DNA of 64,000 bases. Origin: Paracorniculantispora psalliotae (taxonomy: Eukaryota > Ascomycota > Sordariomycetes > Hypocreales > Cordycipitaceae). Shown here one piece after another: positions 42,486 to 54,115 of this stretch. Below the pieces are notes generated by a model. That model did not search any database and was not told the DNA's origin. It saw only the letters and a program-made list of their open reading frames with translations. The stretch spans positions 693,710 through 757,709 of the forward strand of contig PHFE01000129.1 in assembly GCA_002796755.1 (NCBI GenBank), written 5' to 3'. Within the stretch, counting starts at the first letter, position 1. Every line of letters starts with the position of its first letter. The position numbers were made by a program, and so were the translations under genes.

Positions 42486-43476
42486 CTTGAATATAGAATG
42501 TCCTTGGCAACCAATCGCCTTTACCGTTACACCACCTTCCGCCGTCCTGCGCTAGCCACTTGAGCATTGCAGCATAGTCTTTATGAGGGTTCGTGGTCGG
42601 CTCGTACTCGACGCCAACGGCTCGAGTCCCTTCAAACTTGAGCCGGGTGATGGTCAGTATGTGGAGGTCGGGGTAACCGCCAGACTTCATTAAGGGATGA
42701 ATGTAGCAGTGAGCCGTGTCTTGTCGCTTGCCGTCGGTGCCAATACACTTTGGCCAGCGCGCGAAGCCGTGACCAATGTGGAAGTCCTGTACATCAGGCA
42801 CGCTAGGCACACCAACGGCCTCGGCTGCGTCAAAGATGTCGCTACCGTCAATCTTGGGAGCATGCGTTCCGTATGTCACCTGGGCAGGTCGGCTGTGTCC
42901 ATGGGCGCTCTCATCGATCCTCGGATCATCGAACTGGTGGTTTTCTGCCTTGTTTGCGAGTGCCATGAGAGTCTTTCCATCCCAGACCTCTTTCTTCTAG
43001 GAGTCATAGTCAACCGCGGAAGCTATTCTGCGTCAGCGAGTTAATTCAAGGTGAAAGGGAGAAGACACAGCTGCGCAAATGATGCAGTGAGCACATACCA
43101 CGAGTATACATGACAAAGTTAACAGACGAACCGCCGTCCAGCATCCCACCAGAGGGAATGGTCAGTTCGCGATCGCCGAGCATCGTTTCGTTTGCAGTGG
43201 CGCGAAACATGATGGTCGTGCTGTCCGGGAGCAGATGGCTCAGGAACATGGCCGGATTGACCACGGCCGGCGAGTCCAAGTTGTTCGGCCCCTGCTCGAT
43301 CAGCAGGATTGATAGCTTCGGGTCAGCTTTCGCGAGACGTCCAGCTGTAACGCAAGCAGCGGCGCCGCCTAATAATCTGTCAGAATTCGGGTCTGGACGT
43401 TGAGGCTGTTCCGGTGAGCGAGCGTACCTCCGGCGAACACAATTTCGCATTCAGTTTTCAGATTGTTGACTGCCAT
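42463..43476 (-). pseudogene. Truncated GMC oxidoreductase (alcohol-oxidase-like) pseudogene
   Basis: Exons 43428..43476 and 43099..43368, then a third beginning at 43022, encode the N-terminal part of a GMC flavoenzyme. The FAD-binding start is clear (IVFAGGGAAACVTAGRLAK, then LLIEQG), as is the GMC signature (GGMLDGGSSVNFVMYTR, then ASAVDYDS). An in-frame TAG at 42997-42999 stands where related oxidases have Trp or a similar residue (TGG to TAG is one step). The frame then continues (KKEVWDGKTLMALANKAE, later GYPDLHILTITRLKFEGTRA). Similarity ends near VGVEYEPTTN (about 42590), and the C-terminal half of the enzyme, including its catalytic His, is absent. Its 3' end overlaps the end of the convergent gasdermin-like gene by 23 bp. 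The break point suggests a rearrangement at the edge of the island. Confidence 0.8.
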
Positions 43477-43916
43477 TTTTCGATGTTTGTTTCAGCAGCC
43501 TGAGCGAACAGAAACACGAAAGCATCCGGAATGCCCCGCGCTTTATATAAGTGCGAGGCTCGAAGACATTCATTTCTCGATAGTACTGGGCCAGTTGTTC
43601 ACGGATCGGCAGTCTAGGCCCTAAAGGACCAGGTGGTGTGCTACTGTCGCTACAAGGCTTGACTCTGCCGTCACCCGTTCTGGCACCCACTGAACCTCAG
43701 CACGGGTTGGGTTCTGGCACCCTAAACCAAATAGCGGAATAGTCTTGCTTTGTTGTCTTTTAGTCCACCAGTACCGCCTACATACACAGAGCTAGCAAAG
43801 TGCTAACACAACCTAAGGGTCCTAAAAGAGCTATATGCTATTATTTAGACTAGTTATAGTAGGATTTGACGGATAGTAAACACTCAATAATTCACATTTT
43901 AAACTGGACTAGACTA

Positions 43917-44330
43917 ATAGGGGCGAGTTGGCGCCCGCGTGGGTACGGCTCGAGACGGGCGCTTAGAGGAGAGACGGGAGTGGACGAGGACGGTTGACAG
44001 TTGACAGTTGGCAGTTGACAGTTGACAGTTGACAGTTGACAGAACGTCACGGCGGATAGGAGGTGTATATGAAAGGTAAGTGCGAGAGTGGCGGATAAAA
44101 GCAAAGCGTGGTGTGTTGCGATGGATGAGCCGATTCGTGACGAGGTTCGTGAGGCTCATGCAGACGGAGGTGAATGAGTTGCGAGGCTCAGCGAAGCGGG
44201 AGGCATGTGAAAAATGTCAATGAAATGAAAGAGATGATGGAGTCAAGGCCAATAAAATGAAGATATGAGGAATAAAGGTCACTAAAATGAAATGAATGAG
44301 ATTTGTAGAGAGTTGACAAGGCACAACTCA
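43917..44330 (+). repeat. Right copy of the direct repeat flanking the island
   Basis: It matches 33464-33800 in the same orientation, starting ggggcgagttggcgcccgcg. This copy is less AT-rich and holds a (ttgacag)n tract of about seven units at 43993-44042 that is short in the left copy. No open frame or terminal inverted repeat is visible, so the type of element is unknown. Confidence 0.85.
43993..44042 (+). repeat. (TTGACAG)n heptanucleotide repeat
   Basis: About seven tandem copies with one variant (ttggcag), inside the right copy of the dispersed repeat. Confidence 0.9.
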
Positions 44331-46513
44331 TGCAAGATGAGATGAGTGTGGCCTCCGCACTACTACAGTTTGAGTGACATGCATTCATGGCGGCTTGGCA
44401 ATTTACAGTCTTGTGTCTTTCAAAACCCAGGACACTGGCACGCATGGCTGCCACACTGGTCCTCAGAGGTCATCGCCAAGATGGACCCACGGCTGGGAAG
44501 ACGTGGATGAAACCTCGCTACACTGTCGATCGGTTCCCACCGGCCACAGCCTCATGCAGTGGAAATTCGCTAGGACAGAACTGCACATCGGCGACCATTG
44601 GTGCGCTGGTGCGGCGGTGGGCGGGCGACGCCACGGGGGTGCAGAGGCTGAACAATAGTCTTTGCAGCCACGAGGGGGGCGCCACCGTGCGTGAGAAGTA
44701 TTTGCAGCTGATGGCGAGAGAGCTGGCGGGCAGGGTGGGCAGGCGGTAGCAGAGTAAGACAGCAGAAGAGGCCAAAGAGATGGTGTGGATGGCCAGATGC
44801 TCATTGATACAGTGGGAGATGGGATGGATGGATGGGTGGTGGATGGTGGGCGGAGCGTAGGTTCCGAGAGGCTATGCCGCGATGCAGACAGCCAGAAAGG
44901 GGACTGGGCACAGACGAAGCCGGTCTCGATCTCCTGCTGCAAGTACCCGAGTGGAGGGGGACGATGTGACGCGCTGCGGGAGCACAGGCAACGGTTATCG
45001 TATGCTGCAGGTATCCGGCCGGTGGCGATTCCATAAAGCAACACTTATCAGAGTATCATATTACAAGATGACGGATTTTGGTACCGACAACTTGGCCAGA
45101 CTACTGCAACCACTTGAGGCGGGAGTGGCCAGAATCCAGCGGCGAACCCCTGCAAGCCACGGAATCCACTGAGCGGGGGCGGACGGTGATGGTGGGAGGA
45201 GGGAGCACCTGAGGTGCAGTGGTGGCAGTAACGTAGATACATCAACGAGGGGGATAAAACTGTGAGAACAATACAGTGTAATGCAGACAGCTGGAAATGA
45301 TTAATGAGATTTTTCACAAAAATTAAATACAAACACAGGCGAGTTCTTGCGCAGGGGCACAGTCTCAGCTGCAACCTGGTAGCTGGGTCCGCCCACACCA
45401 TCTCAGACCTCCCCTCTTTGCCTCTCCCATCTCGCGTCCACCCACCAATACCACTACCGTCTCAAGCGTCGTCCACCAATGCCACGTCCGTCCCAGCTTG
45501 GTCCATCCAGCTGGTCCATCTACACTTGCCATCGCTGACAATGTCGTCAGAAGCTCCTGCGCTCATCCACACATCACCTGCGCCATCGCCGACGATGCGA
45601 CAACGATGCAAACACGCTGACCATCTCTGCTCCCCAGACGATACGACGACACCACAACACTACGCTTGATGATGCACATATCACACTCCTGCAAGGCACT
45701 TATCCGTCTCTCCGTGGCACACCAGCACCCACACGCAAGCACTGTCCACTGCAGTCCTGTCCTCTCCTCTTTTCCTACCTGTCACCTGTCACAGCAATCT
45801 CACCACCCAACCTGCGTCAACCCAAGCAAAGATAGAAACGAGAATTAAAAGAAGCGAGCGACAGAACCGTTACAAAAGGACGCCTTCTCCTCTTTTCTTC
45901 GCGCACTCGTCAAAGACATAAAGGCAGCTTGTGCGCGCCACACGACGATCGCCATTCGAGCGCGATTCATCGAGCGAGGCAAAACCACACTAACAAAGCC
46001 CAACCCTGGTGTCTTGTGGCCTTTTTCTGGCCATCCTAAACTGGGCATCCCAGCATCCTGGACACCGCGAACCCCTGTCAGGCCCTCTGCACTGTGGACT
46101 GCCCCAGGCCCAGCTCAGCCAGTGACCAGCCTGGTGGGTGGCCCTCGCCTCCCTGTCCGCCCAGCGACCACCGAACCGCTATCCCGGATACATCTGGCCC
46201 CGAATCTCGCCTCCCACGTTTCTCCTCCCATCTCGTTCTGCAGCAAAAGAAACGCGACCTACTTTGCTGTGGTTTTCTTTGCATCATCACACTTGCCGAC
46301 CATCTACTGCACTTTTCCACAACTTTCTTGGCTGACACCGACCATCCACTGCACTTTCTTGCCGACGTCCACTCACTTTCTGCCAACAACCCGTCCATAC
46401 CTGCTGGGCACCCCTCGCTCCTCATCCATGAGTCGCACAGCCTCAGACTCCATGCACCATCCTGACCGCTGCCGGCAACAGTAGTCCCATCGCCGGGCGA
46501 GGCTCACGCCAGA

Positions 46514-47608
46514 ATGGCCTCCGACCCGGGCGGCGGCCGTGTCGTCGCCGAAGCCACCACGCACGCGAGGCTGCCGCACGACACCGCGCGCGGCCATCAC
46601 AACCTCGTCCCATCCTCCCAAGAATCCCAACCTACATATCGTCCCGCCGTCGCTGAGCCGCGACCGTCCCCCGCAGCCATGGCCCGAATACCCAGCGACA
46701 TGCACCCACCGCGCTCCCGTGTAGGCGAGCTGCATCGACGTCGCAGCCAGACCCTGTATCCCGGCGGCGCCGAATCACCCAGTCGCGGGACCGGCGTCCA
46801 GAAACCAACCTCTCGGCCCCTCGAGCAGCCGTCGAGCGCCCTGAGAAAGCACGGCAGCGCGGCGGATTTGTATCGACCTGGTGCGGCCGCCGCGGCGACG
46901 CGCCAACGCATGTACCAGATGCTCGAGGCTGCAGCCAGCGCCGAAAACTTGGCTGCCTCCCCGACGTCGCCCACTCGCGTGACTGTAGATGACAAGCAGC
47001 AAAGAATACACACCACTACAGCACGACCCATAGCCATACCGCGGTCGCGGCGGCCCGACGTGGATGTGGACATGCTCGACGCCAGCATGCCACCCCCTCC
47101 CGCGCCCGCGACGAAGAGCAACGGCGTGGCCACGAGTATATCCAGCAGTTTGCCGATTGAGGCGCGCGACGACGCATCCGCGGCAGGTCCCAGCGGCAGC
47201 AATGGCATTGGCAACGGCAATAGTGGCGGGCTGAAACGCAGCGCTAGCAACAGCTCTCAGACAGTCACCATTTACGAGTGTCCGATCCTCGAAGTCGACG
47301 AGCAGTGCGGCAACGACGAGGACCTGTCGTGGCTCGGCGAGGACCAGGAGCTGGAGCAGATGCTGGCCATGGCCTCGTCGCATCGCCGGGCGGGTGGCGC
47401 AGCCGCAGCCGCCGCAGCGCGGTCCAACCTCGCGTTCAAGCGCTCGTCCGAGGCGGCCATGCAGTGCTCACAGGTGGTGCGCAACGTGCCCCGGATGCGC
47501 AAGCGCCGCGACCGCAAGCTGGACCGGCGACGGCTGTCGTCGACGTATTCGGAGAGCACGATTTGTCTCTCGTCGTCGCCGTCGCCCACTCCCACGCCAG
47601 TGGGATAA
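46514..47608 (+). CDS. Unidentified low-complexity protein
   Basis: A single 364-residue frame starting MASDPGGGRVVAEATTHARL, with a usable context (AGAATGGCC). Most of it is Ser/Pro/Arg/Ala-rich and probably disordered. Residues near 120-160 contain a helical Ala-rich block (RQRMYQMLEAAASAENLAAS). Residues 250-290 hold an acidic stretch (CPILEVDEQCGNDEDLSWLG), and residues 330-350 a very basic one (RMRKRRDRKLDRRRLSS) that could act as a nuclear localisation signal. The composition and GC-rich third positions support coding. I do not recognise the family. The stop codon is followed almost directly by a minisatellite. Confidence 0.65.
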   Translation: MASDPGGGRVVAEATTHARLPHDTARGHHNLVPSSQESQPTYRPAVAEPRPSPAAMARIPSDMHPPRSRVGELHRRRSQTLYPGGAESPSRGTGVQKPTSRPLEQPSSALRKHGSAADLYRPGAAAAATRQRMYQMLEAAASAENLAASPTSPTRVTVDDKQQRIHTTTARPIAIPRSRRPDVDVDMLDASMPPPPAPATKSNGVATSISSSLPIEARDDASAAGPSGSNGIGNGNSGGLKRSASNSSQTVTIYECPILEVDEQCGNDEDLSWLGEDQELEQMLAMASSHRRAGGAAAAAAARSNLAFKRSSEAAMQCSQVVRNVPRMRKRRDRKLDRRRLSSTYSESTICLSSSPSPTPTPVG

Positions 47609-47611
47609 TGA

Positions 47612-47990
47612 TCAGGTCACGTCAACTGGTCACGTCAACTGGTCACGGTCAACTGGTCATGGTCAACTGGCCACAATTAACGGGCCACAATCAACTGGCC
47701 ACGGTTATATCAACTATACAGTCACGGTCATATCAACTGCGGCCATATCAACAATACGTTAACGGTCGTATCAACTGCGGCCACGGCCATATCAACAATA
47801 CGTTCACGGTCACATCAGCTGCGGCCACGGCCATATCAACAATATGTGCACGGTCACATCAGCTCCGCGGCCACGGCACGGCCACGGCAAAGCTTTCTGA
47901 AATTTCTTTGCCTTGTTATTTACGGTCATCAACTGCCAGGTCACGGCACAGCACGGCCACGGCAAGATTTCAGAGATTATTTACCTTGTT
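47612..47990. repeat. Complex minisatellite after the 46.5-kb gene
   Basis: A short unit (ggtcacggtcaact and variants such as ggccacaatcaact) repeats from 47615. It merges into a longer unit of about 55-60 bp (cggtcacatcagctgcggcc...acggccatatcaacaata) repeated about three times, and ends in two copies of a block containing gccacggcaa...ttgttattta at about 47876-47925 and 47958-47998. This layered pattern points to repeated slippage or unequal exchange. Confidence 0.85.
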
Positions 47991-50630
47991 ATTTATTAGA
48001 ATGGGAGGTTCTGCTGCTCAGCATCACGGCGTTTTTATTTACTTTTTTACAGTGGCGCTGGGATGGACAGGAATACTGGCATCACAGAGCCATGGGAGGC
48101 AAGGGATATCGACTGTCCTTTTGGGCTCCTTCGGCGTTTGGAGGCACTTTTTTTCTTGAATCCGCAGGTTTTGGATGGCGGTTTACTTACTTTCTTCCCC
48201 CCATCTTGATAGCCTATTTATTCATAGCCGACGTGTATACGGCCAGAGAAACGGAACGGCCAGGTACATTAATACTATTTACTCTGACATTTGTCTACGA
48301 TTTACTTTACATGAGTTTCCAACTAGATTTAATTATGTCACTCTGTCAGTGGAAAGTGTCAATGCATCGTAAATCACCGTGCTTAGAATCACCGATCTAG
48401 GGGGCCGAACCGGACGCTCGGACGCATACTCACAGGTCCGCTAGGGAGAAAGGACAGACGGGATGGATCGAAAGTGGGCGCCCCGGCGATTCGGGTGGTA
48501 ATTAAACTTGCATTCAGGCAGCGAGGCAGCGACCGGCGATACAAGCGTCCGCACCTTGTCGGCAGACTTTCGATGCTACGGATTTGCGCGCGCAAATATT
48601 CACAAGGCAGAAAATGGATAAAGGTCTTGGCGATGATGCCTTGCTCGGTTTATCCCAATCCGGGTCTTTGGATCTCTCCTCGAACAGATGGATGGTAGAA
48701 AGTCGCTGGGCCGTGCTGATGCGGGAACATGTATTTTCGGACACGGAAGCTCCCCACCCTGGAGCCGATACTTGGCCTGGTTCAGGCCCTTCAGGGTTGT
48801 CGAGAAAGGGCAAATAGAAATGAATCGGAACCTGGTCCAATTGGGAAATCCTTCTCTTGCTTGGTTGGAATTGAAATATGTAGTGCTTCTTGACGAGCTG
48901 AGGCGCCATCAAGCCGTGGAGAGCGCAGTTAGTGCCCCATCTCGCTGGAGCTCTGATGGCGAAGATTATTGGTGGGCTTTACTGCCAACATTTACCTTTC
49001 TGCACTGTCAAAATAGAGTTTGACAGCGCCCCGATCCAAGCTACAGGGAGCTAAGAAGCGGCAATGATCTCCCCCGGCTTGATGAGGGTAAAGCAGGTTT
49101 AATGAAGGAGAGAGAACTCGTTGACGCAACTAAAATGGGTATAGGCAATCGTGGAGGGCATGCACGGTGGCGAGATGCAGGAGGGTCTGTTGTGCGATTA
49201 CTTTCTTGGCCCTACGATCCGGGATGATTGTTTAAAGACATGGCTGAAGATTTACTTTACAAACATGATTGATGGTTTAATTCTTGGGGAAAAGGGCAGA
49301 ACATAACGGTTGACTTGGCAATGGGTGGGCCGAATGCCATTGACAGGGAAGCTTGTCTCACCCTGAAGATGAGGAGATGAGACGGCGCACACACTTGAAA
49401 GATGAGAGACTGCGGAACAGCACGACGGGGGCGACCAACTCAACCCAATTTGTCACGCACTCTGGACTAGATGGTAGAGTCTGTCTCGATCGGGGACCAC
49501 CAGTGGGACTCTTCAGCGGGATAGATGTGGGCAAGCCTTTCATCTCGACACCCCGATAACTGGCTACCAGAGTGGAGAGGTATTCGGCTTGCCTGGCCGC
49601 TGGCTGGCCGCAGCCCGTTGCAGCTAGAGGACACGGAAGGAAAAAAGTCTATTGGACGCATGCTTTGTCACATTTTGCAGTCGGCCTCGAACGGGATACC
49701 AGCACGAAGAGGAGCGGACGCAACCTCTCCGTCATTCGTTATTCTCTACAAGTCCCTGCGCGCAATAAACTTTCTGCTCGCCGCACCAGGGCCCAGACAT
49801 TCGGGATTGCAGATCTACGCTGATTGATGTACAGATGAAGCAAAGACGGGAGAAATGAATCCAAATCATTTTCTGGCGGTGGGAGGTGAGTGCAGGAGAA
49901 TAACGGCAACCGTTGCTGCCACACCACCACACCGTCCATACCAACCAGAGACACCAGATGGTCTGCCGTCTCGGCTTTATTCTAGTGTCGCTATTGTTCC
50001 CGTGCACAAGCCAAAACGTGAATTCGGTCTTTTTACCGTCATTTGACAATCCGCCCTTTTTCTCCCTGCCCATGCATCACGCAGCTGCCAATCCCATGGT
50101 ATCATGCGGATAGCATACCACCCATCGCCCACCTCGCAAAAAACGCACACTAAAGACGGATGCCTGAACGATCGGGTGGGCACTGCCAAACCTACAGGAC
50201 AAGAAAAAAAGCGGCCTTGCAGGTAGAAATCATTGGTCGCCACACGGCAGAACAGTGTGGCAGAGGCAAAACGTGGCCCAGTCTTTAAGATTTTCTGGGC
50301 GGCCTTCATCGTATCCCACACCTAAACGGCCATTATACTTTTTTGATCTTTCTGGTCGCTATCAGTCAGAAAAGAGAGACAGTGGTGAGTGACAGTTATC
50401 GTCCAATTATCGCCCGAGCCTACGCTGCAGTTCTGGCCCGCTCCTGTCCGCTTACACGGCAGGCAACCAAAACGTCAACAACTTGATTCTCTCCGGCATC
50501 CGACCAAGACGATATCCCAGTGGAGACTTTGTCGATTTGCTTGCATTTATCCACTTTTCCAACAGCCTTGGTGTGTTCACACGCATGCCCACTTGCTCAC
50601 CCACTTGCTCACCTCCCCGAACATGCTACT

Positions 50631-50662
50631 GGAATGCATCTCCATTTTCCGCCGAGCATTCC
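50631..50662. promoter_or_regulatory. Candidate AbaA-type sites upstream of wetA
   Basis: GGAATG at 50631-50636 and CATTCC at 50657-50662 match the AbaA/TEAD consensus CATTCY in opposite orientations, 20 bp apart, about 600 bp before the wetA start. AbaA is known to activate wetA in Aspergillus. Six-base matches are common by chance, so this is weak. Confidence 0.3.
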
Positions 50663-51039
50663 TCTCTCGCCTCCGCCTGCCCATTGTCTGCGTAGCACAC
50701 CCACTCAATAACAAGCAAAAATACATTTTGGGTAGAGAATCCATAGAATTTTCGCCGTTGCCGGGGGTTACCAAACTCTGAGCTGCCCACACTGGCGCAA
50801 CGGAACATCCACGGAAGTGTAGTCTTTTGGTGTAAGCTAATTTATCCCGATGGAAAGAGGAGACTGGCTCGTATGAAGCTCTCGCTGCCCCAGCTACCGA
50901 CGCTCACCCGTCTCCTCTCATCGAGCTGTGTATCCCCCACATATACCCGACATACACCTTTGCCCATTGCTCGCAAGGTTTCTACCTTTTTCTCTTCCTG
51001 TTGACAGCCGTATTTTCATGCTGCACTCTTTGCATTGCT

Positions 51040-51105
51040 TGCACTTCTCATCGCTGCACATCTCGTCGCTGCACATCTCGTCGCTGCATCTCATCGTTGC
51101 ACTCG
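51040..51105. repeat. 15-bp tandem repeat in the wetA leader
   Basis: About four copies of a unit like tcgctgcacatctcg, partly degenerate, 160-220 bp upstream of the wetA start codon. Confidence 0.8.
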
Positions 51106-51263
51106 CTGCATCTGTCCGTGGTAGTTGGGGCTCTTGTTGACTTATACCAATACGCATCCTTTAACCACAACAACTCTTCACTGTCGGCGCAGCGCAGTAC
51201 TTGAAAGACCTAGCACACGCATCGAAATACTTGAAGACTTACAACACATTCACACCGCAGAGC

Positions 51264-52012
51264 ATGGCTCTCTGGACTTCCTATCCCGTCGACACCGGCG
51301 ACCGGGATCCCAGCTTCGCCTGGCACGACACCGACGTCCCCAGCGCCGGCCTCGACGACTCCCAGCACGATCTCTTTGCCCAGTTCCTCGACTTTGAGGC
51401 CGGCCATGGCACGTCCGCCATGAACCCCGGTCCCGTCGCCGCCGAGCCCTTTTATCTAGACCAGAGCCAGCTGCAGCACCAAGGCCACAACCAGCTCGGC
51501 CACCACGAGAGCAGCACCACGTCGTCGGGCGTGTCCACCGCTGATGATTTTGATTTCTTGTCGTCTAGCTCCCACGCTCAGAGCGGCTACGAGGTCGACC
51601 CCAGCACTCTCGCCATGTTTGCGCAGGATCCCGCCGCCGCCAGCGCCATGTACGCGGCCGCCAGCGTCGCCGTCTCCGACACGGAGCTCGAGCGTCTAGA
51701 GGGCATCTCCCTGCACTCCCCCAAGAAGGGCAGCGCGGCGTCGACGGATCGCGCGTCGCCCACACCAGAAGCCAACGGCTTGAGCGCGAGCAACAGCAAA
51801 AACACAGCCAACGGCACCGTCAACGGCCGAAAGAGCAAGAAGCTCGTCGAGGCCCTGTCCTCCACCATCCGCAAGGCCACCAATATGCGCAAGACGCGCA
51901 AGGTCAGCCAGGCCCTGCAGCGCGCCGTCTCTCCGAGTCTAGAGAATCCCCCCATGGCCATGAAGCCGAATACCGTCACCCGTGGCCGCCGGGCTCACAC
52001 ACAACATACCAT

Positions 52013-52047
<35 letters not shown>

Positions 52048-53084
52048 TCCCAACCTCGCCTCCGCTGCTGCAAGTTGATACTAGTGTCGGCGCCGCCCAT
52101 GGCTTCGTCGCCGGCCAGTTTGACGATCCCTTTGGTGGTGAGATTTCGCCAACGCATGCGCCAGCCCAGCAGCAGCAGATGCGATACTACAGCCAAGGCG
52201 GCCTCGGCACGCCAATGGACTCGCCCACGCGCAACACCGACGGCAGCTCGCATCCCAACTCGGCCATGGCCCCTCAAGGCCAGCACTGGCCGCAGCAGAT
52301 GCCCAGCAGCGCGCAGTGGTCCGCGACCAGCAGCCAGCACGACGTCTGGTGGGGAGCCGCGCCGGGCAGCGCCGGGGGCATTGATTCCAAGAACATTGAC
52401 GCCAACATGGCCATGCACTCGCAGCACGGCGAGCTGCCGTACGACGTCCACAGCGACGGCAACATGCACCAGAACGGGGGCCTCATGATTCACATGCCGC
52501 AGCCGCGCCAGGGCGGCATCAACGAGCTCGCCCTCAACGCTCATACGTATCTGCCGCCGCCGCCACCCGTGCCAGCCGACAACCGCACCACGCGCCCGCC
52601 GCGTGCTCCGTCTTCAGGCGCCCGCCACCGCAACATGTCCTCCAGCCCGATGCGCAAGCAGCGCGCCCCCTCGGCCTCGCCGTCCCCCGGCACGCGGCAG
52701 TCGCGCAACTCGTCCGGCGCGTCGGCGTCGTCCCAGCGCAGCGCGTCCGGTCGTCTGCCGGCCAGCATACCGGGCACGCCGAGCGGTGTGAAGAAGCGTC
52801 GATCGCGCGATGCGGGCAGCGGAAGTTTTTCCGCGAGTGGCGACGATGCGGGTGGGATTTCGTTGGGTGGCGGGGGCGGGGGCATTGGGTTTGTGAATTT
52901 CACGCCGAATGATGGGTCGGTGCTGATGACGGGCGTCGCGCCGAGTGGCAGCTCCAAGACCAAGGCGCGGCGTGAGAAGGAGGCCCAGGACAGACGGCGC
53001 CGGCTGAGCGAGGCCGCGATGAAGGCGGTCGCGGCGGCGGGCGGCGATATCGAGAAGCTCCGTGAGCAGGGGTTTGAGCTTTGA
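51264..53084 (+). CDS. wetA: Conidial developmental regulator WetA
   Basis: A single exon of 606 residues starting MALWTSYPVDTGDRDPSFAW; 21 in-frame upstream codons read as leader and were excluded. The most telling part is the C-terminus: SSPMRKQRAPSASPSPGTRQ, then GFVNFTPNDGSVLMTGVAPS, GSSKTKARREKEAQDRRRRL and a closing helical AAMKAVAAAGGD region. I recognise this as the conserved WetA block. The rest is Ser/Gln/Pro-rich. A run of 11 Gln comes from an uninterrupted (CAG)11 at 52014-52046. In Aspergillus, WetA acts after BrlA and AbaA in conidial wall maturation and spore dormancy. A basic segment (RKSKKLVEALSSTIRKA) near 193-225 may add DNA binding or nuclear import. Confidence 0.85.
52014..52046 (+). 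repeat. (CAG)11 coding for polyglutamine in wetA
   Basis: Eleven pure CAG codons. Because the tract is pure, its length is likely to vary between isolates. Confidence 0.95.
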
Positions 53085-54115
53085 CAAACCGCCGGTTTAC
53101 AGCCGCCGCTGCCTCGAGCGAACCAGTAGTCTGCGACGACTCTGGAATGCTGCTAGTCGCGTGCAATGACGCACGATCACCGACAGGCGCTTACGCCCAC
53201 TTACACGTCCCTGCGACAAGGCGCTGACGCCTACACGTCCCTGCGACACGGCGGAGACGCCTTACACGTCCCTGCGACAAGAAAATCCCGACCACAAGCT
53301 ATATCCACTTGTTCTTCTGCCAATCCTTTATGCAAGCCTTTCCTGCTGGGGGCAACAACCCACGTTTCTGTACAACAAGCCAGAACAAGCGAACGCAATC
53401 GTCATCCTTTACGGATTAATCATTTCTTTGTCACTTTTAGGTATTCCTGTTATTATTCCCACCATTATCCATGTATTTCCTTGTTCATTATAATTATCTG
53501 CCACTGTAGGAGCGTCGGAGATTTGTACGCGATAGAACAGGGTACAGCAGTTGGCGCATGGATGATTGCGATTCTCTATTCTACTTAATACTGAAATTCA
53601 GATATAAAAAGCCGCTCGTCGGATGCGTTTCTTAGATCGCCAAATAGTGAATTCTGTATACAGCACAATCAGTGCAGTCTTATTGCGCTTAAATCGTCCA
53701 ACCAACGAGTCACCGCTGTGCGCAAGGTCCAAGCTTGATGCCTTCTCTTTATATCAATAGGAGAGGCGTTGTAGCACAACAATGGACTAGTAAGAATTAG
53801 CTGCGATAGCTGACTCTAGTGTGCCTAGTTGCCAGCTGTGATCGGGCGAGCTATTTCGGCAACTGAAGATGTCCCTCAGCATAGGCAGGTCTTTGACGCC
53901 CCGGTTATGCAGCGCCGCTAATATGCGACTGTTTACGAGCCCCGCAAACGAATGCCTTGAAATGGACAATCGTGCGTTTACCCCGCAGCCTCTTTATAAT
54001 ACTTTACAGGAGTGAGTGCATATCCGAATCAATCCCCTACAGCACCATTCAACCTCCGTTCCTTGCAAAGAATAGCTACTGTATTGTTTATAACTACTGT
54101 GCGTAAGACGATGCG
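53085..54115. other. Intergenic region after wetA
   Basis: It holds the wetA 3' UTR, the tandem repeat at 53185-53281 and the promoter of the GNAT gene. No further gene is supported. Confidence 0.55.
53185..53281. repeat. About 31-bp tandem repeat in the wetA 3' region
   Basis: Three copies of a unit with the core acacgtccctgcgaca preceded by ggcg-x-x-gacgcc. They differ by small indels. Confidence 0.9.

Larger units (their letters stand above)
43477..46513. other. Intergenic region with right repeat copy
   Basis: It contains the repeat at 43917-44330. From 44.4 to 46.5 kb I see no convincing gene. The last kilobase is C-rich and CA-rich and may be the leader of the gene that starts at 46514. 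Confidence 0.55.
47609..51263. other. Intergenic region upstream of wetA
   Basis: The first 380 bases are a minisatellite. From 48.0 to 50.4 kb nothing convincing was found. The last ~900 bases are pyrimidine-rich and should hold the wetA promoter and 5' leader, including a short tandem repeat at 51040-51105. Confidence 0.55.

Noticed and set aside
42463..43476. GMC locus as an intact oxidase gene
   Set aside because: I tried other splice choices; none removes the TAG at 42997-42999 while keeping the frame on both sides, and the C-terminal half is missing.
33464..44330. Island as a large intact transposon with terminal repeats
   Set aside because: No transposase, recombinase or inverted termini were seen, and the flanking repeats show unequal decay and no recognisable target-site duplication.
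47278..48159. 293-codon frame running through the minisatellite
   Set aside because: It starts out of frame inside the 46.5-kb gene and is then held open by the repeat itself.
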